Source: Dipteronia dyeriana (taxonomy: Eukaryota > Streptophyta > Magnoliopsida > Sapindales > Sapindaceae). From it: a stretch of DNA of 64,000 bases. Both the position numbers and the translations under genes were made by a program. Location: assembly GCA_032871835.1 (NCBI GenBank), contig CM065295.1, positions 86,049,819-86,113,818 of the forward strand. Direction: 5' to 3'. The stretch's first letter is position 1; each line of letters starts with the position of its first letter. The notes under the pieces are model-generated. The model worked only from the letters and a program-made list of their open reading frames with translations, searched no databases and was not told where the DNA came from. Positions 34,079-45,205 of this stretch are shown here, in pieces.

Positions 34079-35233
34079 TTCTACGTAAAAGGCCTGGCAA
34101 GCCCAAGGATAGGAGGTGGGCTCTATGAGGCCTTGTTTGAGAAGTCCATCGCATTCTTCTGTAGCTAGGGATAGGTCAGAAGGTGACATTCCAGTGTGAG
34201 TTGCTTTTGTAGGATTGACATCTTCATTGAGTTTGAAAGGAAGCTTTATGAAGAAGTCAGGGTTTTTCCAGAGCGGGTGTGGATGTTTGAAGTCTGCATG
34301 GTTGTTGGTGCAGAATTGTAAGAGCTTTTCTTGAACCTGCCTGAAGTCTGGATTGATGATCGAAAGGGGGAAGATTTTTGGGACATCAATAAAAGGTTTG
34401 AATTCTTTTTTGAACCTAATTCCCTGAGGCAAAATCCTGATGGACTTGGATTGGCTGTAGATATCCCATCCGATGAGAATATCCTTGTCTGGAAGAGGAG
34501 TCCCAATGACATGGGTCCAGAGGGTGAATGAAGGGAAAATTTGTAGGCCGATTTTGTTTTTGGATACTAGGTAGGTATTGAAAAGTTGTCCGTCTGCTGC
34601 TAAGAACTGATTCTTTTATTCTTTCCAGGCTTCTGCAGGGAGGACATTGGAATTCATCATGGAAGAGTGGGCTCCTGTGTCAAAATATGCAGTAACTGGG
34701 ATTGGCTTGGAATACTTTGTAGCTAGGATCTGAATTTTGATTTGAGGGCCCGAATTTTCACCAGTGGTGGCCTGGTAAGCTTCTGACAGGGAGTCAGGGT
34801 CTGGAAAACTTGTGTGTTCTGAGGAGCTGGAGTCATGATCTTCTGAGTCTAGAACCATAAAAGAGGTCAACTGGTTGACATCTTCTTGTTCTGAGAAACA
34901 AGACTCAATGTCAGCATCTGAGGGAATTTCTTCTGCCACTTGTCTTAGCTGCTTAATGAGTTTAGCAGACTTTGTTCTTTTATTGGGACACTGTTTGGCA
35001 TAATGTCCTTCTTGTCCGCAGGCAAAACACTTGTTGGACTTGTTCCATGACCTTCTTGCCTTTTTTCTGTAGTATTTGTACTTTCTGGGATGAGAGAAAC
35101 CTTTGGGGTTTTGGGTTCTGGACGCCTTTCTTCTGTAAGGCCTGTTTGCCTTGCAGTTACAATGCTCATTGGAGCTGCACTTGAGATGGTAATTTGGAGG
35201 GAATTTACAATGTTTATCGTATTTCTTCCCTTC
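34079..35233 (-). pseudogene. Left-arm viral zinc knuckle, protease and start of RT
   Basis: Reading down the minus strand, a CCHC knuckle (CFACGQEGHYAKQC, about 35030-34985) is followed by acidic sequence and a protease active site YFDTGAHSSMMN (about 34690). A TAA then stops the frame at 34616-34618, a lesion not present in the right arm. The frame resumes into the protease/RT junction (34432 to 34034) and ends after the A run. Upstream it is separated from the coat protein by a TGA at 35234-35236, which is present in both arms. Confidence 0.78.
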
Positions 35234-35989
35234 TCAGATCATTTTTGAAAAAACCCGTTGTGTAGCACAGAGTTTTTCTAGAGCAGTGTGAGTAAACATG
35301 TGGATTTCTCCTAAAGTGATGTCTCTGAGGCTTCTTCCTGAGAACTCAATCAGTCTTTGGAGCTCTCCTTGGAGTTCTGAGGGGAGAGAATTTAAATACA
35401 CTTGTGTCAGAGTTTCATCATTGATTCCACCGAGAGCATGGTATCTAAAGGACATGCGTCTGTAGTGGTAATCAATATCTTCCTTGTTTAATGAGCACAC
35501 TGTCATTTCGAAGAATTCTTGTCTGGTCTGTTTATAGAACTGAGAAGCATCTCCGAGAAATTCTCTGAAGACTATTCCTGTTGCTATAGAAACAGATCCA
35601 CACCTGACCAGTTGTAACTGTCTGTATTCTCCGAGTGCTTGGTACCAATCTCTGAGAGATCCAGTGAATCTAGAGACAAACTCTCTCAGTATGGATTCTG
35701 TATTGTCGCCTCCTTTGGCAGTTTAGAGGTCTAGCCATGCACTCATTTCTGACATTCTTTTCCTCAATTGTCGGGGAGCAATATCGTCGAAATTGAACCA
35801 GGGACCATTTATAGGTTTTGGAGGAGGAGTCTGTGTTTGCGCTCTACCTCTTTGGTCTGGTGGTTCGTCAACCATAGGAGGTGGTTCCTCAGAAGTTTCT
35901 ACCGAGGATTCAGATGTGGCAACTGTCTGTGTAGACGGTTGCGGGTCAGGTCTGGTAGCCATGTAGACATGAGAAAGGTATCTGGGTCT
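35234..35989 (-). pseudogene. Left-arm viral coat protein
   Basis: The frame starting with MATRPDPQPSTQT is interrupted at 35723 by a TAA where the right arm has CAA. It continues with coat-type sequence (FTGSLRDWYQALGEYRQ, then YLNSLPSELQGELQRLIEFS) to a TGA at 35234. Coat proteins of this family package the DNA genome and are followed by a nucleocapsid-type zinc knuckle, as here. Confidence 0.75.
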
Positions 35990-37519
35990 GAATAGCCTGG
36001 AGAATCTGGTGTTTGGTTGGTGTGATATGTTTCCCATGATGAAGTGGAAGAGGATTCTGTGGGTTCCGTTTCTGTAGGACTATTAGAGGTTTCTGAAGAG
36101 GAAAATTGGCGGGAAGATGTGTAGAAGGCATGCTTTCGGTAATTTGGTGGTGAGCGTTTGTGGGAAGCATGTGTCTTCTTTTTCTGTGAGTAGGTTCTCT
36201 TGTCCTTACTTGAGGAAGGTTGTTCGGTAGATAAAGGTGGATATTTTCGAAAAAGGTCTCCAGTCGACTTAAAAAACTGGGAATGGTCTGGAGGTCTTGA
36301 AGAAGGCGGTGGTGATTGAGTCGGAAATATCAAGGATGAGGAGAAAGGATGCGGACTGGGAATGTATGGTGCACTGGTAAAGTTGTCTCTCGTAATTTGG
36401 TCTAGCTGGTCTTTGAGACGCCTGATTTCTCTTTCCTTGTTATCAAATTCAGGGCCGAAATACCCTTGGCTGATATACTGGTGAAGGTCAACATCCAGCC
36501 TAGAAACTCTGGATTGCAAGTCCGTATACATATTACGTAACGTAGAATCAAGATGTTGTAGCTGGTTGTCATGTTGTGAGACATGATGAGTTACTTTCTC
36601 AATCTTTTGGTCAATAGAGTGGAGAACCCTATTTTGGACGATAGCATTACGAGTATGCCAGTTGAGGACCTGTTCAGCCTGGGAAGGCTGTTTGAGAGAT
36701 CCATCAGGTAAGACTTCTGTTGATTGAATGAATGGCCTGGAGAATAAGTTTCTTTCAGGATTTGATGAGGATTCCAGGGGATTCTAGGGGAGGGAAGTCC
36801 TTATCGTAACTGGTGGCCATAAAGCATGGGATAGGAGTCGGGACAGGTGGCAGCATTTTTTCTGTTGGTTCATCTAAGAGTAAATCTTCTTCCTTAAGGA
36901 TTTGGAGCGCTCTATCATAGATGGGTAGAGGCTTGTTTTTTATTGGTCGTAGACCAATCCAAGGACTGTGAGGGTCCTTAGGCTTCCTGAATGAGGAAAT
37001 TGGTCTACAAGATGCCTTCACAGGTTTGTGACAATCTCTGCATTCGCAATCTGCATCACACATTTCTGGGTCAACGTCCCAAATGAAGTGTCCGTTGACT
37101 TTGTCTGTGTAAATTGGAGTTCCATCAGCCTCAAAATGATGGATAGGAATTTCTTGTTCAGTCGTAACAGGTCGAATCATTAGGACTTGGAACACAGGGG
37201 GGCACTGGGTGTTGTCTCAGTGACAGAGGTACTTGCCTCAGAAGTACCAATCTGTTCATATGTGGTCTGAATGGAACCATCAGCCAGTCTGGTGAACTTG
37301 GTATCAGCAGCCACAACTGGCGTGATATTTTGAAAAGCCTTCTCATAGTTGGTGATCCATTTTAGGGGTATGATTTCTGTGAGCTTTTCTCTTGACAGTT
37401 GTTTGGGAATCTGGATGATAGTAGGAACTTTATCTTCTCTTTCAGCTTTGATGAAGATGGTATCTCCAGAATGTCCAGGGATGGAGAGATCAAGAGCATG
37501 ATCTTGAAGCCTGTACGCA
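35899..37519 (-). pseudogene. Left-arm viral ORF1: end of movement protein region and coiled coil
   Basis: The part that mirrors the right arm starts at about 37519 (HALDLSIPGHSGDTIFIKAE) and includes a cysteine-rich stretch (CDADCECRDCHKPVKASC). A frame change follows near 36770, at a short tandem duplication of CTGGAATCCC that both arms carry. The coiled-coil segment (MYTDLQSRVSRLDVDLHQYI at 36531, then heptad-like REIRRLKDQLDQI) and an S/P/T-rich tail run to 35899. The tail overlaps the coat protein frame. Confidence 0.75.
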
Positions 37520-38491
37520 ATCTGATGATGTAGTGTTGCCATATAGGAATTTGGCATCATAGGGGCTCCCAAGAGTTGGAGCTAGATCTTGAGACAGTTG
37601 TGAAGGTTAAGATCTCTGAGAGGGATGTTGAAGTTTGGATAATAGGTGAGTGAGATGCTTCCTGCGTGCAAAGTAGAAAGGCACGTGCCAATGATTGCGT
37701 GTTCATACTGTTTGTAAATTGTGTTGAGAAGGGCAATTCTGGCCGTGACTGGTAATCCTTTCCTACCATGCAAGGTAAGGATTATTCTGATAGCTCCAAT
37801 GTGTAGATGAGAGTATCCTTCTTTGATCCACTGATCAATAAGAGGTTGACTAATTTCTAAGTCAACATATTGTTCAGTAGAAGAGGCAGGAATCAAGCAA
37901 TTATCCAAGGCAGTGGATTGGATATACTCCTTTATTGGAGGAGAACAGTGTTGGACTAAGGCAGTGACTCGTCTAGAGAGTGATCGACTGCGTTTGAAGA
38001 TGGTATAAGGATTTAACAGAGGAAGTGATGTTTCAGTGATTTGGGCAGATTCTGGGATGTGGGTGTATTCAACAAGATGTTGGATCTTGTTTGTTTGCGT
38101 TTGCCTAACAGAAACAGTGGAAGAAAGCCTGGTAGGAGTGTTATCCTGTGAGGGTCCTTAGGCTTCCTGAATGAGGAAATTGGTTTACAAGATGCCTTCA
38201 CAGGTTTGTGACAATCTCTGCATTCACAATCTGCATCACACATTTCTGGGTCAGCGTCCCAAATGAAGTGTCTGTTGACTTTTTTTGTGTAAATTGGAGT
38301 TCCATCAGCCTCAAAATGATGGAGTGTTGCCATATATAAATTTGGCATCATAGGGGCTCCCAAGAGTTGGAGTTGGATCTTGAGACAGTTGTGAAGGTTA
38401 AGATCTCTGAGAGGGATGCTGAAGTTTGGATAATAGGTGAGTGAGATGCTTCCTGCGTGCAAAGTAGAAAGGCACGTGCCAATGATTGCGT
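37520..38491 (-). pseudogene. Unpaired centre: viral movement protein (30K) and shuffled repeats
   Basis: This centre has no mirror in the right arm. Its minus-strand frame at 37908-37582 holds a 30K-type movement protein core (HIGAIRIILTLHGRKGLPVT and YEHAIIGT, then TYYPNFNIPLRDLNL). Before it, 38462-38013 repeats the end of that core, jumps at a CATCAT microhomology into the cysteine-rich segment (as at 37140-36960), and jumps again at about 38146 into sequence upstream of the movement protein. Movement proteins help virus pass through plasmodesmata; this copy is rearranged and broken. Confidence 0.72.
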
Positions 38492-39252
38492 ACAGGATTC
38501 AAGATCATGCTCTTGATCTCCCCATCCCTGGACATTCTGGAGATACCATCTTCATCAAAGCTGAAAGAGAAGATGAAGTTCCTACTATCATCCAGATTCC
38601 CAAACAACTGCCCAGAGAAAAGCTCACAGAAATCATGCCCCTAAAATGGATCACCAACTATGAGAAGGCTTTTCAAAATATCACGCCAGTTGTGGCTGCT
38701 GATACCAAGTTCACCAGACTGGCTGATGGTTCCATTCAGACCACATATGAACAGATTGGTACTTCTGAGGCAAGTACCTCTGTCACTGAGACAACACCCA
38801 GTGCCCCCCCTGTGTTCCAAGTCCTAATGATTCGACCTGTTACGACTGAACAAGAAATTCCTATCCATCATTTTGAGGCTGATGGAACTCCAATTTACAC
38901 AGACAAAGTCAACGGACACTTCATTTGGGACGCTGACCCAGAAATGTGTGATGCAGATTGCGAATGCAGAGATTGTCACAAACCTGTGAAGGCATCTTGT
39001 AAACCAATTTCCTCATTCAGGAAGCCTAAGGACCCTCACAGTCCTTGGATTGGTCTACGACCAATAAAAAACAAGCCTCTACCCATCTATGATAGAGCGC
39101 TCCAAATCCTTAAGGAAGAAGATTTACTCTTAGATGAACCAACAGAAAAAATGCTGCCACCTGTCCCGACTCCTATCCCATGCTTTATGGCCTCCAATTA
39201 CGATAAGGACTTCCCTCCCCTGGAATCCCCTGGAATCCTCATCAAATCCTGA
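38492..39252 (+). pseudogene. Right-arm viral ORF1, first part (downstream of movement protein core)
   Basis: The viral part begins at the inversion junction; the first 18 codons of the open frame (from 38437) are antisense left-arm sequence fused by chance. It carries FTRLADGSIQTTYEQIG, the CDADCECRDCHKPVKASC cluster and a proline-rich end, and stops at a TGA at 39250-39252 after the shared 10-bp duplication. The N-terminal movement protein core is absent from this arm. Confidence 0.75.
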
Positions 39253-40108
39253 AAGAAACTTATTCTCCAGGCCATTCATTCAATCAACAGAAGTCTTACC
39301 TGATGGATCTCTCAAACAGCCTTCCCAGGCTGAACAGGTCCTCAACTGGCATACTCGTAATACTATCGTCCAAAATAGGGTTCTCCACTCTATTGACAAG
39401 AAGATTGAGAAAGTAACTCATCATGTCTCATAACATGACAACCAGCTACAACATCTTGATTCTACGTTACGTAATATGTATACGGACTTACAATCCAGAG
39501 TTTCTAGGCTGGATGTTGACCTTCACCAGTATATCAGCCAAGGGTATTTCGGCCCTGAATTTGATAACAAGGAAAGAGAAATCAGGCGTCTCAAAGACCA
39601 GCTAGACCAAATTACGAGAGACCACTTTACCAGTGCACCATACATTCCCAGTCCGCATCCTTTCTCCTCATCCTTGATATTTCCGACTCAATCACCACCG
39701 CCTCCTTCAAGACCTCCAGACCATTCCCAGTTTTTTAAGTCGACTGGAGACCTTTTTCGAAAATATCCACCTTTATCTACCGAACAACCTTCCTCAAGTA
39801 AAGACAAGAGAACCTACTCACAGAAAAAGAAGACACATGCTTCCCACAAACGCTCACCACCAAATTACCGAAAGCATGCCTTCTACACATCTTCCCGCCA
39901 ATTTTCCTCTTCAGAAACCTCTAATAGTCCTACAGAAACGGAGCCCACAGAATCCTCTTCCACTTCATCATGGGAAACATATCACACCAACCAAACACCA
40001 GATTCTCCAGGCTATTCAGACCCAGATACCTTTCTCATGTCTACATGGCTACCAGACCTGACCCGCAACCGTCTACACAGACAGTTGCCACATCTGAATC
40101 CTCGGTAG
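39253..40108 (+). pseudogene. Right-arm viral ORF1, coiled-coil part
   Basis: In the next frame the sequence reads through NRVLHSIDKKIEKVTHHVS to a TAA at 39431-39433. The left arm has CAA there, so this stop is private to the right arm. The coiled-coil segment from 39476 follows, then a serine/proline/threonine-rich tail to 40108. The coiled coil resembles oligomerising virion-associated regions of other caulimovirids in position; function is inferred. Confidence 0.72.
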
Positions 40109-40773
40109 AAACTTCTGAGGAACCACCTCCTATGGTTGACGAACCACCAGACCAAAGAGGTAGAGCGCAAACACAGGCTCCTCCTCCAAAACCTACAAAT
40201 GGTCCATGGTTCAATTTCGACGATATTTCTCCCCGACAATGGAGGAAAAGAATGTCAGAAATGAGTGCATGGCTAGACCTCCAAACTGCCAAAGGAGGCG
40301 ACAATACAGAATCCATACTGAGAGAGTTTGTCTCTAGATTCACTGGATCTCTCAGAGATTGGTACCAAGCACTCGGAGAATACAGACAGTTACAACTGGT
40401 CAGGTGTGGATCTGTTTCTATAGCAACAGGAATAGTCTTCAGAGAATTTCTCGGAGACGCTTCTCAGTTCTATAAACAGACCAGACAAGAATTCTTCGAA
40501 ATGACAGTGTGCTCATTAAACAAGGAAGATATTGATTACCACTACAGACGCATGTCCTTTAGATACCATGCTCTCGGTGGAATCAATGATGAAACTCTGA
40601 CACAAGTGTATTTAAATTCTCTCCCCTCAGAACTCCAAGGAGAGCTCCAAAGACTGATTGAGTTCTCAGGAAGAAGCCTCAGAGACATCACTTTAGGAGA
40701 AATCCACATGTTTACTCACACTGCTCTAGAAAAACTCTGTGCTACACAACAGGTTTTTTTAAAAATGATTTGA
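40045..40773 (+). pseudogene. Right-arm viral coat protein
   Basis: An ATG at 40045 opens the coat frame, which overlaps the end of the coiled-coil frame by 64 nt. It runs through WFNFDDISPRQWRKRMSEMS, FTGSLRDWYQALGEYRQ and YLNSLPSELQGELQ to a TGA at 40771-40773. It lacks the internal stop of the left arm. The TGA is shared by both arms and separates the coat part from the in-frame zinc-knuckle part. Confidence 0.78.
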
Positions 40774-41973
40774 GAAGGGAAGAAATACGATAAACATTGT
40801 AAATTCCCTCCAAATTACCATCTCAAGTGCAGCTCCAATGAGCATTGTAACTGCAAGGCAAACAGGCCTTACAGAAGAAAGGTGTCCAGAACCCAAAACC
40901 CCAAAGGTTTCTCTCATCCCAGAAAGTACAAATACTACAGAAAAAAGGCAAGAAGGTCATGGAACAAGTCCAACAAGTGTTTTGCCTGCGGACAAGAAGG
41001 ACATTATGCCAAACAGTGTCCCAATAAAAGAACAAAGTCTGCTAAACTCATTAAGCAGCTAAGACAAGTGGCAGAAGAAATTCCCTCAGATGCTGACATT
41101 GAGTCTTGTTTCTCAGAACAAGAAGATGTCAACCAGTTGACCTCTTTTATGGTACTAGACTCAGAAGATCATGACTCCAGCTCCTCAGAACACACAAGTT
41201 TTCCAGACCCTGACTCCCCGTCAGAAGCTTACCAGGCCACCACTGGTGAAAATTCGGGCCCTCAAATCAAAATTCAGATCCTAGCTACAAAGTATTCCAA
41301 GCCAATCCCAGTTATTGCATATTTTGACACAGGAGCCCACTCTTCCATGATGAATCCCAATGTCCTCCCTGCAGAAGCCTGGAAAGAAGAAAAGAATCAG
41401 TTCTTAGCAGCAGACGGACAACTTTTCAATACCTACCTAGTATCCAAAAACAAAATCGGCCTACAGTTTTTCCCTTCATTCACCCTTTGGACCCATGTCA
41501 TTGGGACTCCTCTTCCAGACAAGGATATTCTCATCGGATGGGATATCTACAGCCAATCCAAGTCCATCAGGATTTTGCCTCAGGGAATTAGGTTCAAAAA
41601 AGAATTCAAACCTTTCATTGATGTCCCAAAAATCTTCCCCCTTTCGATCATCAATCCAGACTTCAGGCAGGTTCAAGAAAAGCTCTTACAATTCTGCACC
41701 AACAACCATGCAGACTTCAAACATCCACACCCGCTCTGGAAAAACCCTGACTTCTTCATAAAGCTTCATTTCAAACTCAATGAAGATGTCAATCCTACAA
41801 AAGCAACTCACACTGGAATGTCACCTTCTGACCTATCCCTAGCTACAGAAGAATGCGATGGACTTCTCAAACAAGGCCTCATAGAGCCCACCTCCTATCC
41901 TTGGGCCTGCCAGGCCTTTTACGTAGAAAAAAAGGTCCGAACAAGTCAGAGGAAAGAAAAGGCTAGTAATTGA
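40774..41973 (+). pseudogene. Right-arm viral zinc knuckle, aspartic protease and start of RT
   Basis: The frame continues in phase after the TGA. A basic KYKYYRKKARRSWNK segment leads into the CCHC knuckle CFACGQEGHYAKQC, then acidic residues, the protease active site YFDTGAHSSMMN (about 41320), and the protease-RT linker to AFYVEKK. The frame is lost at the seven-A run (41928-41934), which is identical in the left arm, and stops at 41971-41973. Protease matures the polyprotein in related viruses. Confidence 0.8.
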
Positions 41974-43552
41974 TTACAAGCCTCTCAATCTCTTCCTCCA
42001 AGATGACAAGTTCCCGATCCCTAGAGCCAATTCGCTATTTTACCAAATCCCTGGAGCCACAATCTTCTCCAAGTTTGACTTAAAAGGGGCTTTCTGGCAA
42101 ATTGGGATACATCCTTCAGATCGGCCCAAAACGGCATTCTGCCTCTATAATGCCCATTACCAATGGACCGTCCTCCCTTTTGGGCTAAAAACTGCTCCTT
42201 CTCTATTCCAAAAGGCCGTCACAAGAATCTTTCGTCCACTTCTCAACACAACTCTGCTATATATTGATGACATTCTTCTGTTCTCATCAGACAAAGAATC
42301 ACACAGTGATCTCCTGAAACGTTTCCATCAAATCCTTGATAAATACGGAATCATGTTATCAGATAAGAAAAGCTCGATAGGTGTCACAGAGATTGAGTTC
42401 CTTGGCATGCATATCAAAGATGGGTCCTATATCCCAGGGCCCCACCTTACAAAACAACTCATTGTTTTCCCTGACTCCTACCTCACACAGAAACAACTCC
42501 AACAGTTTCTTGGTATTGTCAACTACATCAGGGACTTCATTCCACAAGCCGGTCGCTACACCAGCTGCTTGTCCAAACTTCTTAAAAAGGATCCTCCTCA
42601 GTGGAACACCCTTCACACCAAGGCAATTTCCTACCTCAAAGACGCTGCACAAAAGCCCCCACCATTGCATATTCCCTCGTCAGGTCATCTGATTCTACAG
42701 ACAGATGCCAGCGACCACTTCTGGGGAGCCATGCTCATTGAAGAAACCAACGGAAGACGCCACTACTGTGGCCATGACAGCGAACAATTCAAAGAGGCCC
42801 AAAAACACTATCACACGATTTACAAGGAGATTCTTGCTGTGAAAAATGGAATTTCCAAGTTTGACTTTCATCTCAGAACCGCCAACTTCACCATTGAGAT
42901 GGATAACTCATCCTTCCCCAAGGTTCTCGAGTTCCGCAATAAGCTCTCTCCAAATCCCCAACTCCTGAGACTTAAAGACTGGTTCTCCAGATACGACTTT
43001 TCGGTCAAACATATAAAGGGCCACCATAACATCATCCCAGATATGCTCTCACGACCTCATCTTGTTTCCCTCCTTTCCCGTACCGGTCTTGTCCCCTTAA
43101 TCTACATGATGTCCTCTCAAGCCTCCTCGTCAACAGCTCCGCCTTCTCCCCCTCTGCAGCCTGTTTTCCCGCCAGAATTCATAGCCACCCTCCTTCCAGG
43201 TCAAACCCCCTCTGTTCAACAGATCCAAAAGTTTGCCAAATTATATCTCCCAAAATATCTCTTCCAGATCAACAGTCAAGGTTGTCACCACCTTCTGGCC
43301 AACCCCAGTAAACCTTTCCTTGACCCCTTTTTATCACCTTCATTCTACTACTATTCAGACCAAATGTTATGGTTCCTATGGTGCTTATCTGTTCTCCATC
43401 ACCATGCCATGGTTTTTCCTCTCCAGGCACTGTATGGCTTCGTCCAAGACCCAACCTCTGTTAATCCTACAATGGTTCAAACCTCTACCAACCTGGCAGG
43501 CCGAACTTACCAATCTTATGGGTCAGTACCATCTTTGGAAAATGGACCCTAA
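41935..43552 (+). pseudogene. Right-arm viral RT and RNase H, truncated C-terminal extension
   Basis: The RT core is open, with VIDYKPLN, the FDLKGAFWQI block and YIDD at 42260-42271. RNase H follows (LQTDASDHFWGA, EILAVKNGISKFDFHLR, VKHIKGHHNIIPDML). Compared with the left arm, an 11-bp deletion at about 43465 changes the frame in the C-terminal extension, which then stops at 43552. The rest of the extension lies in another frame up to a TAG at 43818-43820 where the left arm has CAG. Confidence 0.8.
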
Positions 43553-43820
43553 CCAGGCTTCCAAAGTGTGCTGCATTTGGATCTTTAGCAGGCCCTACAA
43601 CTATAACCCACACACACATCTTCTTTGGACCTCCAACATCTGCTACGAATGGGATACATCGTATGACTACGAAAGGCTATACCCTACCAATATCCAGATA
43701 CCCCTCCTCAACTTCCTTTGTGACGTCAACAAAGACAATACAGATGCCCTCTTTATCCTTCCAGACGTCCCAAGAGACCCTACAAGAAGCCTGCATCTTC
43801 TCCTGATTCCTTTCCTCTAG

Positions 43821-44506
43821 GATTCCCAAGACCAGGCTGACACGTGGCCCTGTTCAATCTGTGTGGCCCTCGACTCAGATGATGAATATCACTCCACCTG
43901 TAATCTGAGTAGTCCGTAACTGTTTCGCCTACCCCCACTGTATTATTATAACTTTCTCCGGCTGTCTGACCAGCTGTCTGTTTTCTTTTTGCTTTATTAT
44001 TTTGTTTGTGTCGGCCACCGGCTTGATCCTTATCTCTTGTAAGATAGTTTGAAAAAAGGGGCTCCTTCCTCTATATAAAGGAACTGAACCTCTTTGTAAA
44101 GATCATCAGAAAATCAATAAAGCTTGCGTGTTTGTGTTTAATGGCTTCCTAAACAGTTTTCTTCTCCTGATCTTCAGACGGTTCTATGTCTGGAATTATA
44201 ATTCTTCAAAGATCCTAGTATGCTCTATGCTTGCCTCTTGTGAGGATCCTGCATATCAGAACAGATTTTGTATACTGGTTTAGTATATCGGCTGGACACC
44301 CTGGACACATCCGGAACCAGAATGTTGCTGGCTAGGATGAACTCAGGTTTAACAAAGCCCCGTACTGACTAGTTTGGCTTTTGAGATTCATCCATCTCTG
44401 ACTGTATCTGGCCAGAAAAGTACCCTGTTAAGGCCGATGGAAGGCCGTCTGTGGGGAAAACATGGTTGTGGTCCTATCTGTGAGATGATAGTGGATCTTT
44501 GTCCTT
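43821..44506 (+). promoter_or_regulatory. Right-arm viral non-coding region: TATA box and poly(A) signal, facing right
   Basis: TATATAAA at 44072-44079 and AATAAA at 44116-44121 have the spacing seen in pararetrovirus leader regions. The sequence mirrors 31489-32070 nearly base for base up to GTGGATCTTTGTCCTT at the outer border. If still active, it would transcribe towards the RRM gene 1.4 kb beyond the border. The known poly(A) signal lies only ~40 nt downstream of the TATA box, as is normal in this virus family. Confidence 0.6.
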
Positions 44507-45205
44507 ATACATATATTTAATATATTATTACGATATATATATATATATATATTAATATAATATATACTATTATATTTTTGTTTATTTATAATTTAATAGT
44601 TTTGTTTTGATTAATTCATTTTTTTGATATGATTTTTTGAATTAATTTTTGATGTGTTACTTCTGTTTAATTTAAAAATTACAATACAAAAATTATATTG
44701 GTTAATTATTTAATCAATTTGTTTATAGTTGTAATAATATTAAACAAAATACTAAAATCAATATTTCAATTTTTGATAGTTTTCGGTTAACCTACCAGAC
44801 GCGTTTTTTCTGTTTTCATTTTCAAAATACAGCTTTCAGTATTTGCTACCAGACGCGTTTTCAGAAATCGAAAATAAAACCAAAAATTCTGTTTTCATTT
44901 TCATTTTTATTTTCGAAAAACAGCAACTGAAAAACGCTTACAGGACGGGGTAAGTTTTTACTTTTGATTTCATTTTTTATTTAGGATATTTTCAGCTTTA
45001 GAACATATACTATTGGGTCCAAATCCATAATATTTACTAGGTTCCGCTGTCTTCTCCTCTGGAAAATCCATTTAATAAATTCACTAGGCAGATTAAAATA
45101 TTGTTACCGTTAATTTCTTGAGTCTTGACGATCATGATAGATACCGGATAGTGTATGAGAAAATTTGGTGCCGTTTATTTCTTGATTATGTTCAATTGTT
45201 GCGTA

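Larger units (their letters stand above)
31489..44506. mobile_element. Endogenous pararetrovirus (Caulimoviridae), head-to-head inverted dimer
   Basis: Two copies of one viral genome lie in opposite orientation, meeting at about 37520-38491. The left copy reads on the minus strand to 31489 and the right copy on the plus strand to 44506, so both read outwards. The order in each is 30K movement protein, coiled-coil region, coat protein, CCHC zinc knuckle, aspartic protease, RT, RNase H, C-terminal extension, then a TATA/AATAAA region. There is no integrase or chromodomain, and no LTR pair, which argues against a Ty3 or copia element. The layout suggests a petuvirus/florendovirus-like member; I cannot fix the genus. 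Both copies contain frame changes and stops, so neither can produce a complete virus. Confidence 0.88.
30960..44951. mobile_element. PIF/Harbinger-like element interrupted by the pararetrovirus
   Basis: The left end ACCCCGTCCTGTAGTCGTTTTT and the right end AAAAACGCTTACAGGACGGGGT are inverted repeats, and both are flanked by AAG (3 bp), suggesting a 3-bp target duplication. Without the 13-kb viral block the element would be about 1 kb and without a transposase. Its interior holds TA-rich tracts at 31280-31490 and 44507-44580, directly abutting the viral ends. A related end occurs at 25885-26055. The superfamily assignment rests on TIR style and duplication length only. Confidence 0.55.

Noticed and set aside
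38437..38491. N-terminal 18 codons of the 271-codon frame as part of a viral protein
   Set aside because: They are antisense left-arm sequence across the inversion junction, fused by chance.
41928..41934. Seven-A run as a programmed -1 ribosomal frameshift site in the viral RT
   Set aside because: The downstream open frame is not in the -1 phase; a -1 slip meets a stop within about 11 codons. A shared indel in an A run is simpler.
31489..44506. Reading the viral block as a Ty3/gypsy LTR retrotransposon pair
   Set aside because: No integrase after RNase H, no LTR pair or tRNA primer site within an arm, a 30K movement protein core is present, and the RNase H end is of caulimovirid type.
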